DNA from: Palleronia pontilimi
Lineage (GTDB): Bacteria > Pseudomonadota > Alphaproteobacteria > Rhodobacterales > Rhodobacteraceae
Assembly (NCBI RefSeq): GCF_016412875.1
Contig: NZ_JAEKPD010000009.1
Location: forward strand, 1-64,000
DNA length: 64,000 bases
Direction: 5' to 3'
Of this stretch, positions 55,819 through 63,266 are shown piece by piece. The translations under genes and the position numbers were made by a program. The notes under the pieces were generated by a model. It did no database searches, was not told where the DNA came from, and saw only the letters and a program-made list of their open reading frames with translations. The first letter of the stretch is position 1. Every line of letters begins with the position of its first letter.

Positions 55819-57172
55819 CCTCCGACGCCCCGGCCTTCGCCGGCTCTGGGACGACCGGGCGGCGTGACAGGCATTTTGCGAGCCCGACGAAGCTGTCCTG
55901 TATCGTTTTGGTTTCCGTGCGTGCGATGAAGGGGTCCAATTTCGGCCACGCCGCGATGGCCGCATCCACGGTGCGGTCACTGCCAGTCGCGTAAAGTCCG
56001 GCCTGGATCATCAACTCGGCTTTCTCGTATGCTCCGATCAGGCGACGGCTTTCGGCGATCAGGGTGTTTTCCTGGTCCGACGCGGCGTAGGGCAACGCGC
56101 GGCTTACCGATCGCAACAGGTCGATCGCCGGAAACCGGCCGCGCTCGGCGATCGCCCGGCTGAGCACCACATGCCCGTCCAGAACGCCCCGCAACGTATC
56201 CGCCACCGGCCCATCCATGTCCGCACCCGCGACGAGGACCGTGAAGATCGCGGTGATGTCGCCCGTATCGTCCAGGCCCGGCCCGGCGCGTTCGCACAGC
56301 CCGGTGATCTGGGTCACCAGCGAGGGCGGATAGCCACCGAGGCTCGCCTGCTCGCCCCGGCTCAGCGCGATTTCCCGGTGGGCGTCGGCGAACCGCGTCA
56401 CCGAATCGGTCAAGAGCAGCACCTGCCGCCCGGCATCGCGGAAATGTTCTGCGACCGCCATGGCGGCAGGTGCGCAGCGGCGGCGCAGCGATGCCGATTG
56501 ATCCGAGGTCGCCGCCACGATCACGCTGCGGGCCATGCCCGCGGGCCCCAGGACGCGATCGATGAATTCGCGCAGTTCCCGCCCGCGCTCGCCCACCAGG
56601 GCGATGACGATCACGTCCGCCTCGACCTTCTGGGCCAGGCCCGCAAGCAACGTCGACTTGCCGACGCCCGACCCGGCGAAAAGCCCGATCCGCTGGCCCC
56701 GCACCAAGGGCAGCAGCGTGTTGAACGCACAGAACCCCGTCGACAGCCGCCGCCCGAGCCCGCGCCGCTGCGCGGGGGCAGGCGGCGCATCGTCGATGCC
56801 GCGCGGGCGCGTGCCCGGCAACAGCGGAGCGCCGTCCAGCGGGCGCCCCATGGGATCTATTACGCGGCCGATCCACGACGCGTCGGGGCTGAGCGTCGCC
56901 GGTCCCATATGGATGACCCGGTCGCCGACGCCCAACCCCTCGATGGACCCATCCGGCAGGATCGTCAGGGTGTCGCGATCGATGGCGATCACCTCGCCAC
57001 CGACCGAATGGCCATCCGCATCCATCCGCACCAGATCGCCCAGCACCGCGATTCCCGAAAGGTTGCGCACCGACACGACACCGCCGCCGATCGCCTGCAC
57101 GCGTCCCATCGCGCGCGACACGCGGACGGAGGTCACGCGCGCTTCCACATTTGCATAGCCAATCTGCGACAT
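55808..57172 (-). CDS. fliI: Flagellum-specific ATPase FliI
   Basis: A 454-residue F1-beta-like ATPase of the type III export apparatus. Walker A is GLFAGSGVGKSTLLAGLAQK, Walker B lies in QVLLLTDSVTRFADAHREIAL, and LVGERGRELREFIDRVLG holds the catalytic Glu. The N-terminal barrel (GVVSVRNLSGIAVLGDLV) and a short C-terminal extension are normal. It is alone on its strand, divergent from flgB with 87 bases between. Confidence 0.93.
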   Translation of the reverse strand: MSQIGYANVEARVTSVRVSRAMGRVQAIGGGVVSVRNLSGIAVLGDLVRMDADGHSVGGEVIAIDRDTLTILPDGSIEGLGVGDRVIHMGPATLSPDASWIGRVIDPMGRPLDGAPLLPGTRPRGIDDAPPAPAQRRGLGRRLSTGFCAFNTLLPLVRGQRIGLFAGSGVGKSTLLAGLAQKVEADVIVIALVGERGRELREFIDRVLGPAGMARSVIVAATSDQSASLRRRCAPAAMAVAEHFRDAGRQVLLLTDSVTRFADAHREIALSRGEQASLGGYPPSLVTQITGLCERAGPGLDDTGDITAIFTVLVAGADMDGPVADTLRGVLDGHVVLSRAIAERGRFPAIDLLRSVSRALPYAASDQENTLIAESRRLIGAYEKAELMIQAGLYATGSDRTVDAAIAAWPKLDPFIARTETKTIQDSFVGLAKCLSRRPVVPEPAKAGASEVSD

Positions 57173-57219
57173 CGTTCGATCCCTTTCGATTTCTGAAACT
57201 GTTTCTAAAGGAATCAGGG

Positions 57220-57234
57220 TTAAGCCTTCGTTTC
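57220..57234. promoter_or_regulatory. CtrA-like site between fliI and flgB
   Basis: TTAA-GCCTTCG-TTTC matches the first CtrA half exactly and the second in two of four bases, with the correct seven-base spacing. It sits 26 bases before the flgB start and 48 before fliI. Confidence 0.35.
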
Positions 57235-57259
57235 AGCAGAACGCAGGATGTGACCTTTC

Positions 57260-57637
57260 ATGGATAATATCGGTTTGATGCGCATGGTGCATGATGCGGC
57301 CCGGCACGCCGCCGACCGCCAGGAGCATATCGCGCGCAATATCGCGAATGCCGACACTCCCGGCTATCGCGCGACCGACCTGCCCGACTTCGGCGAGCTG
57401 GTCAGCGCGCCCCCTTCCGCGATGAAGGCCACGCGTCCGACCCACCTGTCGGTGGACGACGATCCCACTGCGGGTGCGAGTTTCGAGCGCCCTTTCGAGT
57501 CCGCGCCCAACGGCAACAGCGTGTCGCTGGAATATGAAACCATGCAGGCGACCGGCGTCCAGGCGCAGCACGATATGGCGATTTCGATCTACACGAGCGC
57601 CCGGGAAATCCTGCGCACGTCGATGGGTCGCAAATAG
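57260..57637 (+). CDS. flgB: Flagellar basal-body rod protein FlgB
   Basis: A 125-residue proximal rod protein. The N-terminal rod motif is present (HIARNIANADTPGYRATDLP), as is the C-terminal helix (QAQHDMAISIYTSAREILR). It is secreted through the export gate and forms the innermost rod with FlgC, FlgF and FliE. It heads an operon of nine genes running to fliL with gaps or overlaps below 30 bases. Confidence 0.93.
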   Translation: MDNIGLMRMVHDAARHAADRQEHIARNIANADTPGYRATDLPDFGELVSAPPSAMKATRPTHLSVDDDPTAGASFERPFESAPNGNSVSLEYETMQATGVQAQHDMAISIYTSAREILRTSMGRK

Positions 57638-57652
57638 GAAAGGTGAAACATT

Positions 57653-58033
57653 ATGGCTGATCTTCTCGGCTCGTTGGCGGTGTCCAGTTCGGGCATGCAG
57701 GCCCAGGCGCAACGCTTGCGCCACGTCTCCGAAAACATCGCGAACGCGGATACGCCCGGCTATCGGCGCAAGACGATCCCGTTCAAGACGGCGCTCGAGC
57801 ACGGGGGTGTTCGCACCGGCGATCCGTCCCTATCGAAGGCCGAGCTGCCGCAGATCCATGACCCGTCCCATCCGATGGCGGACGGGGCCGGAAACTACCA
57901 GGGATCGAACGTGGATCTGATCGTCGAAATCGCCGATTCGCGTGAAGCCCAACGATCCTACGAGGCCAATCTCAAGGCGTTCGACATGGCCCACAAGATG
58001 AACCAGGGGCTGCTTGAGCTCCTGCGCCGATAA
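57653..58033 (+). CDS. flgC: Flagellar basal-body rod protein FlgC
   Basis: A 126-residue rod subunit. VSSSGMQAQAQRLRHVSENI followed by ANADTPGYRRKTIPFK is the shared rod start, and the C-terminal AQRSYEANLKAFDMAHKMNQGLLELL is the family's closing helix (cited in part). GGAAAGG lies about nine bases before the ATG. It follows flgB by 15 bases. Confidence 0.93.
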   Translation: MADLLGSLAVSSSGMQAQAQRLRHVSENIANADTPGYRRKTIPFKTALEHGGVRTGDPSLSKAELPQIHDPSHPMADGAGNYQGSNVDLIVEIADSREAQRSYEANLKAFDMAHKMNQGLLELLRR

Positions 58034-58062
58034 CCCCACCTCAGATAACCGGAGTATCCAGA

Positions 58063-58341
58063 ATGGACATCAACGCCGCACTCGCCGCCCAGAAATACGC
58101 AGCCTCCCGCCCTGCAACGGCCCCCGATCCCACGATCGAGGCCGCGGGCGCCGCTGCTTCCGACTTCATGTCGACGCTGCAACGCACCGAAGAGACCGCC
58201 AAGGCGGCGCTGACGGGCGGGGCCGACACGCACACCCTGGTTCAGGCCATGGCCGAGACGAAATTCGCCGTCGACACGGCGGTGACCGTGCGCGACCGGG
58301 TCGTGGAAGCGTACCAGGAAATCCTGCGTATGCCGGTCTGA
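58063..58341 (+). CDS. fliE: Flagellar hook-basal body complex protein FliE
   Basis: A 92-residue protein that joins the MS ring to the rod. The C-terminal half carries the family pattern (HTLVQAMAETKFAVDTAVTV, then RVVEAYQEILRMPV). The N-terminus is alanine-rich and variable, as usual. It lies between flgC and fliQ. Confidence 0.9.
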   Translation: MDINAALAAQKYAASRPATAPDPTIEAAGAAASDFMSTLQRTEETAKAALTGGADTHTLVQAMAETKFAVDTAVTVRDRVVEAYQEILRMPV

Positions 58342-58347
58342 TCGGCC

Positions 58348-58617
58348 ATGATGAGCGATCTGATCTTCTACGACGTGCTGCGCGAAGGCCTTTGGGTCGC
58401 GGTCATCATGTCCACGCCCATCCTGGCGGTGGCCCTGGTGGCGGGCCTGACGGTCGGGCTTTTCCAGGCGCTGACCTCGATCCAGGAAATGACGCTGACC
58501 TTCGTGCCCAAGTTGCTCGCCATCGTGGGCGTCTTCTGGATCACCATGGGCTTCATGACCAAGACGCTGGTGTCGTATTTCGATGGCACCGTTGTGCCGA
58601 TGATCGCCGGAGGCTGA
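58348..58617 (+). CDS. fliQ: Flagellar export gate protein FliQ
   Basis: An 89-residue inner-membrane protein with two hydrophobic helices, the standard FliQ size. VALVAGLTVGLFQALTSIQE and MTLTFVPKLLAIVGVFW are the conserved stretches. It forms the core export channel with FliP and FliR. A second ATG one codon later could also start it. The next gene begins one base after its stop. Confidence 0.93.
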   Translation: MMSDLIFYDVLREGLWVAVIMSTPILAVALVAGLTVGLFQALTSIQEMTLTFVPKLLAIVGVFWITMGFMTKTLVSYFDGTVVPMIAGG

Positions 58618-58618
58618 C

Positions 58619-59335
58619 ATGGACAACGCTGGCTATACCTCGCTGACCCGCCAATCGGGGCTCATGCGCGAAATGCAGATGATCGCGCACAACATCGCCA
58701 ATGCCTCGACCGGCGGGTTCCGCTCAAAGGGCATGGTCTTTTCGGAGTTCGTGAAGAAGCTCGACGGCGGCGCCCCGTCCCTGTCGATGGCGTCCGGAAA
58801 CGCGCATTTCACGTCCGACTTGCAGGGTGGCATGGAGCAGACCGGCGGCAGTTTCGACTTCGCGATCGAAGGGCCCGGCTATTTCCTGGTCGAAACGCCC
58901 GACGGCGAGGCGCTGACGCGCGCGGGCAATTTCACCCCGTCGGCCGAAGGCGAGCTGGTCACGCCGGACGGGCTGCGCGTGCTCGACGCGGGCGGCGCCC
59001 CGATCTTCATTCCACCCGACGCGACGGGCCTTGCCGTGGCCTCGGACGGCACCGTGTCGGCCGATGGCCGCCCCCTGGCGCGGATCGGCGTATGGCAGCC
59101 GTCCGATCCCAATGATCTGTCCAGGCGCGAAGGGGTGCTGTTCGACGTGACCGCGCCCCCGATCCCGGTCGAAAACGGCGTCATCCTTCAGGGATTTCTG
59201 GAGAAATCCAACGTCGATCCCATCTATCAGATCGCCCGAATGATCCAGGTCCAGCGCGCCTACGAGCTTGGCCAGTCCTTCCTCGAAAAAGAGGACGGGC
59301 GCATTCGCAACGTGCTCTCCACCCTCAGCCGATAA
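58619..59335 (+). CDS. flgF: Flagellar basal-body rod protein FlgF
   Basis: A 238-residue proximal rod protein. SLTRQSGLMREMQMIAHNIA and NASTGGFRSKGMVFSEFV (N-terminal rod motif), GPGYFLVETPDGEALTRAG, and the C-terminal VDPIYQIARMIQVQRAYELG define it. It differs from FlgG by its shorter length and lower conservation of the central domain. Confidence 0.92.
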   Translation: MDNAGYTSLTRQSGLMREMQMIAHNIANASTGGFRSKGMVFSEFVKKLDGGAPSLSMASGNAHFTSDLQGGMEQTGGSFDFAIEGPGYFLVETPDGEALTRAGNFTPSAEGELVTPDGLRVLDAGGAPIFIPPDATGLAVASDGTVSADGRPLARIGVWQPSDPNDLSRREGVLFDVTAPPIPVENGVILQGFLEKSNVDPIYQIARMIQVQRAYELGQSFLEKEDGRIRNVLSTLSR

Positions 59336-59350
59336 CAGGAGCTTCCCCCC

Positions 59351-60136
59351 ATGCGTGCCCTTTCCATCGCCGCCACCGGCATGTCGGCCCAGCAGATGCG
59401 GGTCGAGGTCATTTCCAACAACCTCGCCAACATGAACACCACCGGCTACAACGCGCGCCGCGCCGAGTTTGCCGACCTTCACTATCAGCAGGTCAGCCGC
59501 CCCGGCACGATCGCGTCCACCACGGGGACGCAATTGCCGACCGGTGTGCAACTGGGCCTCGGCGTCCGGCCCGCCGCGGTGTCCATGAACGTGGCGCAGG
59601 GTGCGCTGATCCAGACGGGCGGCGATCTGGACCTCGCGATCGAGGGCGCGGGCTTCATCGAGGTGACGCTGCCGTCCGGCCAGGCGGCCTATACCCGCGA
59701 CGGATCCTTGAAGCGCACCGGCGAGGGCCAGATCGTGACGTCCGATGGCCACCCGGTGACGCCCGACATCACCATCCCCGCCGACGCGATTTCCCTGTCG
59801 ATCAGCACCGATGGCGAGGTTTACGGCTATTTCCGCGACCAGGTGCAGCCGCAGCTTCTGGGGCAGATCACCCTGTCGGGCTTCACCAACGTCAAAGGGC
59901 TCGAAGCGATCGGGTCGAACCTCTTCACCGAAAGCCCCGCGTCCGGTCCGCCCCTGGTGGCCGAGCCCGGAACCGACGGCTTGGGGACTTTCCGGCAGGG
60001 CTATCTGGAGGACAGCTCGGTCGATGCGGTGCGCCAGATCACCCATTTGATCGAGGCACAGCGCGGCTACGAGCTGAACGCCAAGGTCATCACCGCCGCC
60101 GACCAGATGCTCGGCGCGACCACGCAGATCCGATGA
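59351..60136 (+). CDS. flgG: Flagellar distal rod protein FlgG
   Basis: A 261-residue distal rod protein, the best-conserved of the rod set. MRALSIAATGMSAQQMRVEV, ISNNLANMNTTGYNARRAEF, GDLDLAIEGAGFIEV and EAQRGYELNAKVITAADQML are standard. GGAGCTT stands upstream of the ATG. Its stop overlaps the flgA start (ATGA). Confidence 0.95.
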   Translation: MRALSIAATGMSAQQMRVEVISNNLANMNTTGYNARRAEFADLHYQQVSRPGTIASTTGTQLPTGVQLGLGVRPAAVSMNVAQGALIQTGGDLDLAIEGAGFIEVTLPSGQAAYTRDGSLKRTGEGQIVTSDGHPVTPDITIPADAISLSISTDGEVYGYFRDQVQPQLLGQITLSGFTNVKGLEAIGSNLFTESPASGPPLVAEPGTDGLGTFRQGYLEDSSVDAVRQITHLIEAQRGYELNAKVITAADQMLGATTQIR

Positions 60137-60558
60137 CCCGGCTCTGCCTGATCCTGATCGCGCTTGCCTGTCCCGCGGCGGCCGACACGCTTGTCGCGGC
60201 GCAGACCATCCGGGCGAAAACCGTGCTCGGGCCGTCCGATCTGGCCCTCGTTCCGGGCCAAGTCACGGGCGGTCTCAGCGATCCGGCCCAGGTCGTGGGT
60301 CTTGAGGCGCGCGTCACGCTTTACGCGGGTCGCCCCATCCGGCCGGGCGATATCGGCCCGCCCGCCCTGATCGAGCGCAACCAGACGGTCGTTCTGAGCT
60401 ATGCCACCGGCGCGATCGCGATCCACACCGATGGCCGTGCGCTCGAGCGGGCCGGAATGGGCGATCGGGTGCGCGCCATGAACCTGCATTCCCGGAAAAC
60501 GATCCTGGGAACCGTGATCGCAAACGGACGCATCCGCGTCGAAGGAGGTCCAGAATGA
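60133..60558 (+). CDS. flgA: P-ring assembly chaperone FlgA
   Basis: A 141-residue periplasmic protein with a signal peptide (TRLCLILIALACPAAA). An SAF-type domain follows (VAAQTIRAKTVLGPSDLALV, LYAGRPIRPGDIGPPALIERNQ) and the C-terminal GDRVRAMNLHSRKTILGTV. It helps FlgI assemble the P ring. It is shorter than enterobacterial FlgA, lacking the N-terminal domain, which is common in alphaproteobacteria. Overlaps with flgG and flgH indicate coupled translation. Confidence 0.9.
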   Translation: MTRLCLILIALACPAAADTLVAAQTIRAKTVLGPSDLALVPGQVTGGLSDPAQVVGLEARVTLYAGRPIRPGDIGPPALIERNQTVVLSYATGAIAIHTDGRALERAGMGDRVRAMNLHSRKTILGTVIANGRIRVEGGPE

Positions 60559-61292
60559 CCCGTACGACCAGCTTTATCCTTTTCTCCCTGGCGCTGGGCA
60601 CGACGACCGCGTGTTCGCGTCTTGCCGATGTCGGCCAGGCGCCCGAACTCACGCCCATGGCCCAAAGCACCGAGATCGCCGCCATGCGCAGCCCCGGACT
60701 GCCGCGCTTCGTCGAGCCCGAGCGCCCGATCGACCAAGCGTCGCTCTGGACCGGCGCGCGCGGATCGCTTCTGGGCAATCGGCGTGCCGCCACGCGGGGC
60801 GACATCCTGACGGTGGTGATCGAGATCGATGATCGGGCCGAGTTCTCGAACACGTCCGAACGCTCGCGCTCGGGCTCCGAGAGCATGGGCATCCCGTCCT
60901 TGTTCGGCATCCCGCAACGGGTGAACGAAAGTTTGCCCGAGGGCGCGACGCTGGGGGATGCGGTATCGACGAACTCGAACAGCGCCAGCGCGGGGGATGG
61001 CTCGACCCGGCGCAACGAGCGGTTGACGTTGCGGGTCGCCGCGACGGTCACGGACGTGCTGGCCAACGGCACCCTCGCGATCGAAGGGCGCCAAGAGGTG
61101 CGGGTCAATTTCGAGCTGCGCGAACTTATCGTGACCGGTCTGGTGCGTCCCGAAGACATCGCCCGCCAAAACGAGATCACCTACGACAAGATCGCGGCCG
61201 CCCGGATATCCTATGGCGGACGTGGGCAGATCACCGATGTGCAGCAGCCGCGCTACGGCCAGCAGATCGCAGACATCCTTCTTCCCTTCTAG
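60555..61292 (+). CDS. flgH: Flagellar L-ring lipoprotein FlgH
   Basis: A 245-residue outer-membrane lipoprotein that forms the L ring. The signal peptide ends in a lipobox-like TTAC, and SLWTGARGSLLGNRRAATRGDILTVVIEI, LTLRVAATVTDVLANGTLAIEG and GLVRPEDIARQNEITYDKIAAARISYGGRG (each cited in part) are FlgH signatures. flgI, usually near, is not in the window. Confidence 0.93.
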   Translation: MTRTTSFILFSLALGTTTACSRLADVGQAPELTPMAQSTEIAAMRSPGLPRFVEPERPIDQASLWTGARGSLLGNRRAATRGDILTVVIEIDDRAEFSNTSERSRSGSESMGIPSLFGIPQRVNESLPEGATLGDAVSTNSNSASAGDGSTRRNERLTLRVAATVTDVLANGTLAIEGRQEVRVNFELRELIVTGLVRPEDIARQNEITYDKIAAARISYGGRGQITDVQQPRYGQQIADILLPF

Positions 61293-61305
61293 AAACGAGC
61301 GCGCC

Positions 61306-61818
61306 ATGATCAAGAAACTGCTTCCCCTGGTGCTGATCCTGTCCGGGCTCGGCGCGGGCGTCGGCGCAGGCATCGCCCTGAAAAAGCCGAGCGACGAGCA
61401 TGCGGATGCCGCCGCGAGCCCCTGCGGCGACCCGCTGGCCGCGGGGATGGATCCCACACCGGTCGCGGCCCCGCCGCCCGAGGACTCCGTCGCGACCACA
61501 TTCCTGAAACTGCCCGAGCAATTCGTCGTGCCGGTCGTGGACGGGGATCGCGTCAAATCGCTGGTGGTGATGAGCATCACGCTGGAAATCTCGGAATTCC
61601 AGGAAGAACAGATCTTCTCGCGCCTGCCGAAACTGCGCGACGGGTTCCTGCGCGTCATGCTCGATCACGCCAATATCGGCGGGTTCGACGGGGCATTCAC
61701 GTCGAACGGCTCGATGGACGCTCTGAGGCGCGGTTTTCGTGAAGTGGCCGCGGCCGAGTTCGCCGAAGGCATCCACGAGATCCTGATCCTCGATATCAAC
61801 CGCCAGGATCTTGGCTGA
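61306..61818 (+). CDS. fliL: Flagellar basal-body protein FliL
   Basis: A 170-residue protein with one N-terminal membrane helix (KLLPLVLILSGLGAGVGAGI), a Pro/Ala-rich linker, and a periplasmic domain with FVVPVVDGDRVKSLVVMSIT and RLPKLRDGFLRVMLDH. This fits FliL, which surrounds the stator and aids torque. Its stop lies three bases from the stop of the convergent FliJ-like gene. It closes the flgB operon. Confidence 0.82.
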   Translation: MIKKLLPLVLILSGLGAGVGAGIALKKPSDEHADAAASPCGDPLAAGMDPTPVAAPPPEDSVATTFLKLPEQFVVPVVDGDRVKSLVVMSITLEISEFQEEQIFSRLPKLRDGFLRVMLDHANIGGFDGAFTSNGSMDALRRGFREVAAAEFAEGIHEILILDINRQDLG

Positions 61819-61821
61819 GGC

Positions 61822-62178
61822 TCAGCGATTTCGCTCGGGATCCGCCAGCTTTCTCAGGACATCCGAACGTCCGAACGCTTTCGAGGCTGCGCGCAACGCA
61901 GCCTCGTGGGTCACCCGCAAGGCGGCGAGCTGCGCTTGATTGCGGGCAAGTTGCGCGTCGGTCCACGCCATCCAGGCAACCTCGGCCCCACTGAGACGTG
62001 CGGCGTCCAGGTCGGTCTGGTTTTGTCGCGTCTCCTTTGCACGCTCGATCTGCGCGACATCCGCCTTAAGCCTGTTCATGTGAGCAACGATATTGGCCAC
62101 CTTGCCGAGCTCGCGCTCCTTGATCAGGTGGGCGAGATCGGCCAGGGATCGCAGCTGCTGTTCCCGAAGATCGCTCAT
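61822..62178 (-). CDS. FliJ-like coiled-coil flagellar protein (tentative)
   Basis: A 118-residue protein that is nearly all helix, with heptad-like stretches (LADLAHLIKERELGKVANIV, MNRLKADVAQIERAKETRQN). No enzyme motif is seen. Its ATG overlaps the flhB stop, so it is made with the export gate. Size, coiled coil and position suggest a FliJ-type export helper or another rod/stalk component. The name is inference, because FliJ sequences diverge strongly. Confidence 0.6.
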   Translation of the reverse strand: MSDLREQQLRSLADLAHLIKERELGKVANIVAHMNRLKADVAQIERAKETRQNQTDLDAARLSGAEVAWMAWTDAQLARNQAQLAALRVTHEAALRAASKAFGRSDVLRKLADPERNR

Positions 62179-63266
62179 TGCTGCGCTGCCTTGCGCCGCA
62201 TGTCTTCGGCGTAGCGGATCGCCACCGCGATCGCCGCGTATTGTTCGGGCCGCACCTCGGCCCCGATCTCGACCGAGGCGTGAAGCGCACGCGCCGTCGG
62301 CGGGTCGGGATGGATCGGTACGCCAGACCGCTCGGCCACTTCGCGGATGCGCGCCGCCACCTGGTCCACGCCCTTCGCCACGCAGACGGGTGCCCCGGGC
62401 GCGCTGCGATCCCATTTCAATGCCACGGCGTAATGCGTGGGGTTCACGACCACGACCGCGGCCTCGGGCACATCGGCAAGCATCGTGTTCATCGCGATAT
62501 CGTATCCCCGCTGCCGCCGTTGTTGCTTCATCATGGGATCGCCTTCGGACTGCTTCTGCTCATCGGTCAGGTCCTTGCGCGACATCCGGTTCTTGCGAAT
62601 GTGCTCGGCGCGCTGCCACATGAAATCGACACCCCCGATGCAGATCGAGATCAGGACGATCAGCATCATGAACCGCACCGTCAGCTGCAGGAATTCGGCC
62701 ACCATCGGGCGCGGCTCCAGCGGGATCGTCGACAGGATGTGCGGCATCTGCAGGGTCAGATACCACAGCAGGATCACGCAATAGATCGTCAGCTTCACCG
62801 CGCTCTTGGCGAACTCGAACAGACCGCTGCGGCCGAACTTGTTCTTCGCATTGGACAGGATCGAGATCCGGCTGACCTTCGGGGCCAGCTTGCTGGGGGT
62901 GACGGTGAATGCGCGTTGGGCAATGACCGACAGCAGCGCCATGACGAGCGGAACGATCGCCCAGGGTGCCAGGGCAATCGCGATTTCGCTCAGCACCGTG
63001 CCCCCCAGGACCGCACCGCCGCCGACCGTGCTGTGAAGGCCGTGCGCCGCGGCATGCACGAGTGCGGCCGAAAGAATGCTGAAGACACTTTGCAGCGAGT
63101 CCGGCCCGACGGTCACGGCGACCAGCACCATTCCGAAAAAACTTCCCGTGGTGATCAGATCGGCGGACCTGGCAACCTCGCCCTTGCGCCTGGCATCTTC
63201 GAGCTTCTTGGGCGACGGATCGAATTGCTTGTCGTCGTCGTCGTCCCCCCCCGATCCGCCGCTCAT
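62175..63266 (-). CDS. flhB: Flagellar export switch protein FlhB
   Basis: A 363-residue membrane protein. Four helices lie between residues 35 and 215. The cytosolic domain carries the self-cleaving NPTH in AVVVVNPTHYAVALKW (near residue 277) and GVDQVAARIREVAERSGVP. The start DKQFDPSPKKLEDARRKGEV is standard. Cleavage after the Asn changes export from rod/hook to filament proteins, the step FliK triggers. It overlaps fliR by four bases. Confidence 0.94.
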   Translation of the reverse strand: MSGGSGGDDDDDKQFDPSPKKLEDARRKGEVARSADLITTGSFFGMVLVAVTVGPDSLQSVFSILSAALVHAAAHGLHSTVGGGAVLGGTVLSEIAIALAPWAIVPLVMALLSVIAQRAFTVTPSKLAPKVSRISILSNAKNKFGRSGLFEFAKSAVKLTIYCVILLWYLTLQMPHILSTIPLEPRPMVAEFLQLTVRFMMLIVLISICIGGVDFMWQRAEHIRKNRMSRKDLTDEQKQSEGDPMMKQQRRQRGYDIAMNTMLADVPEAAVVVVNPTHYAVALKWDRSAPGAPVCVAKGVDQVAARIREVAERSGVPIHPDPPTARALHASVEIGAEVRPEQYAAIAVAIRYAEDMRRKAAQQ

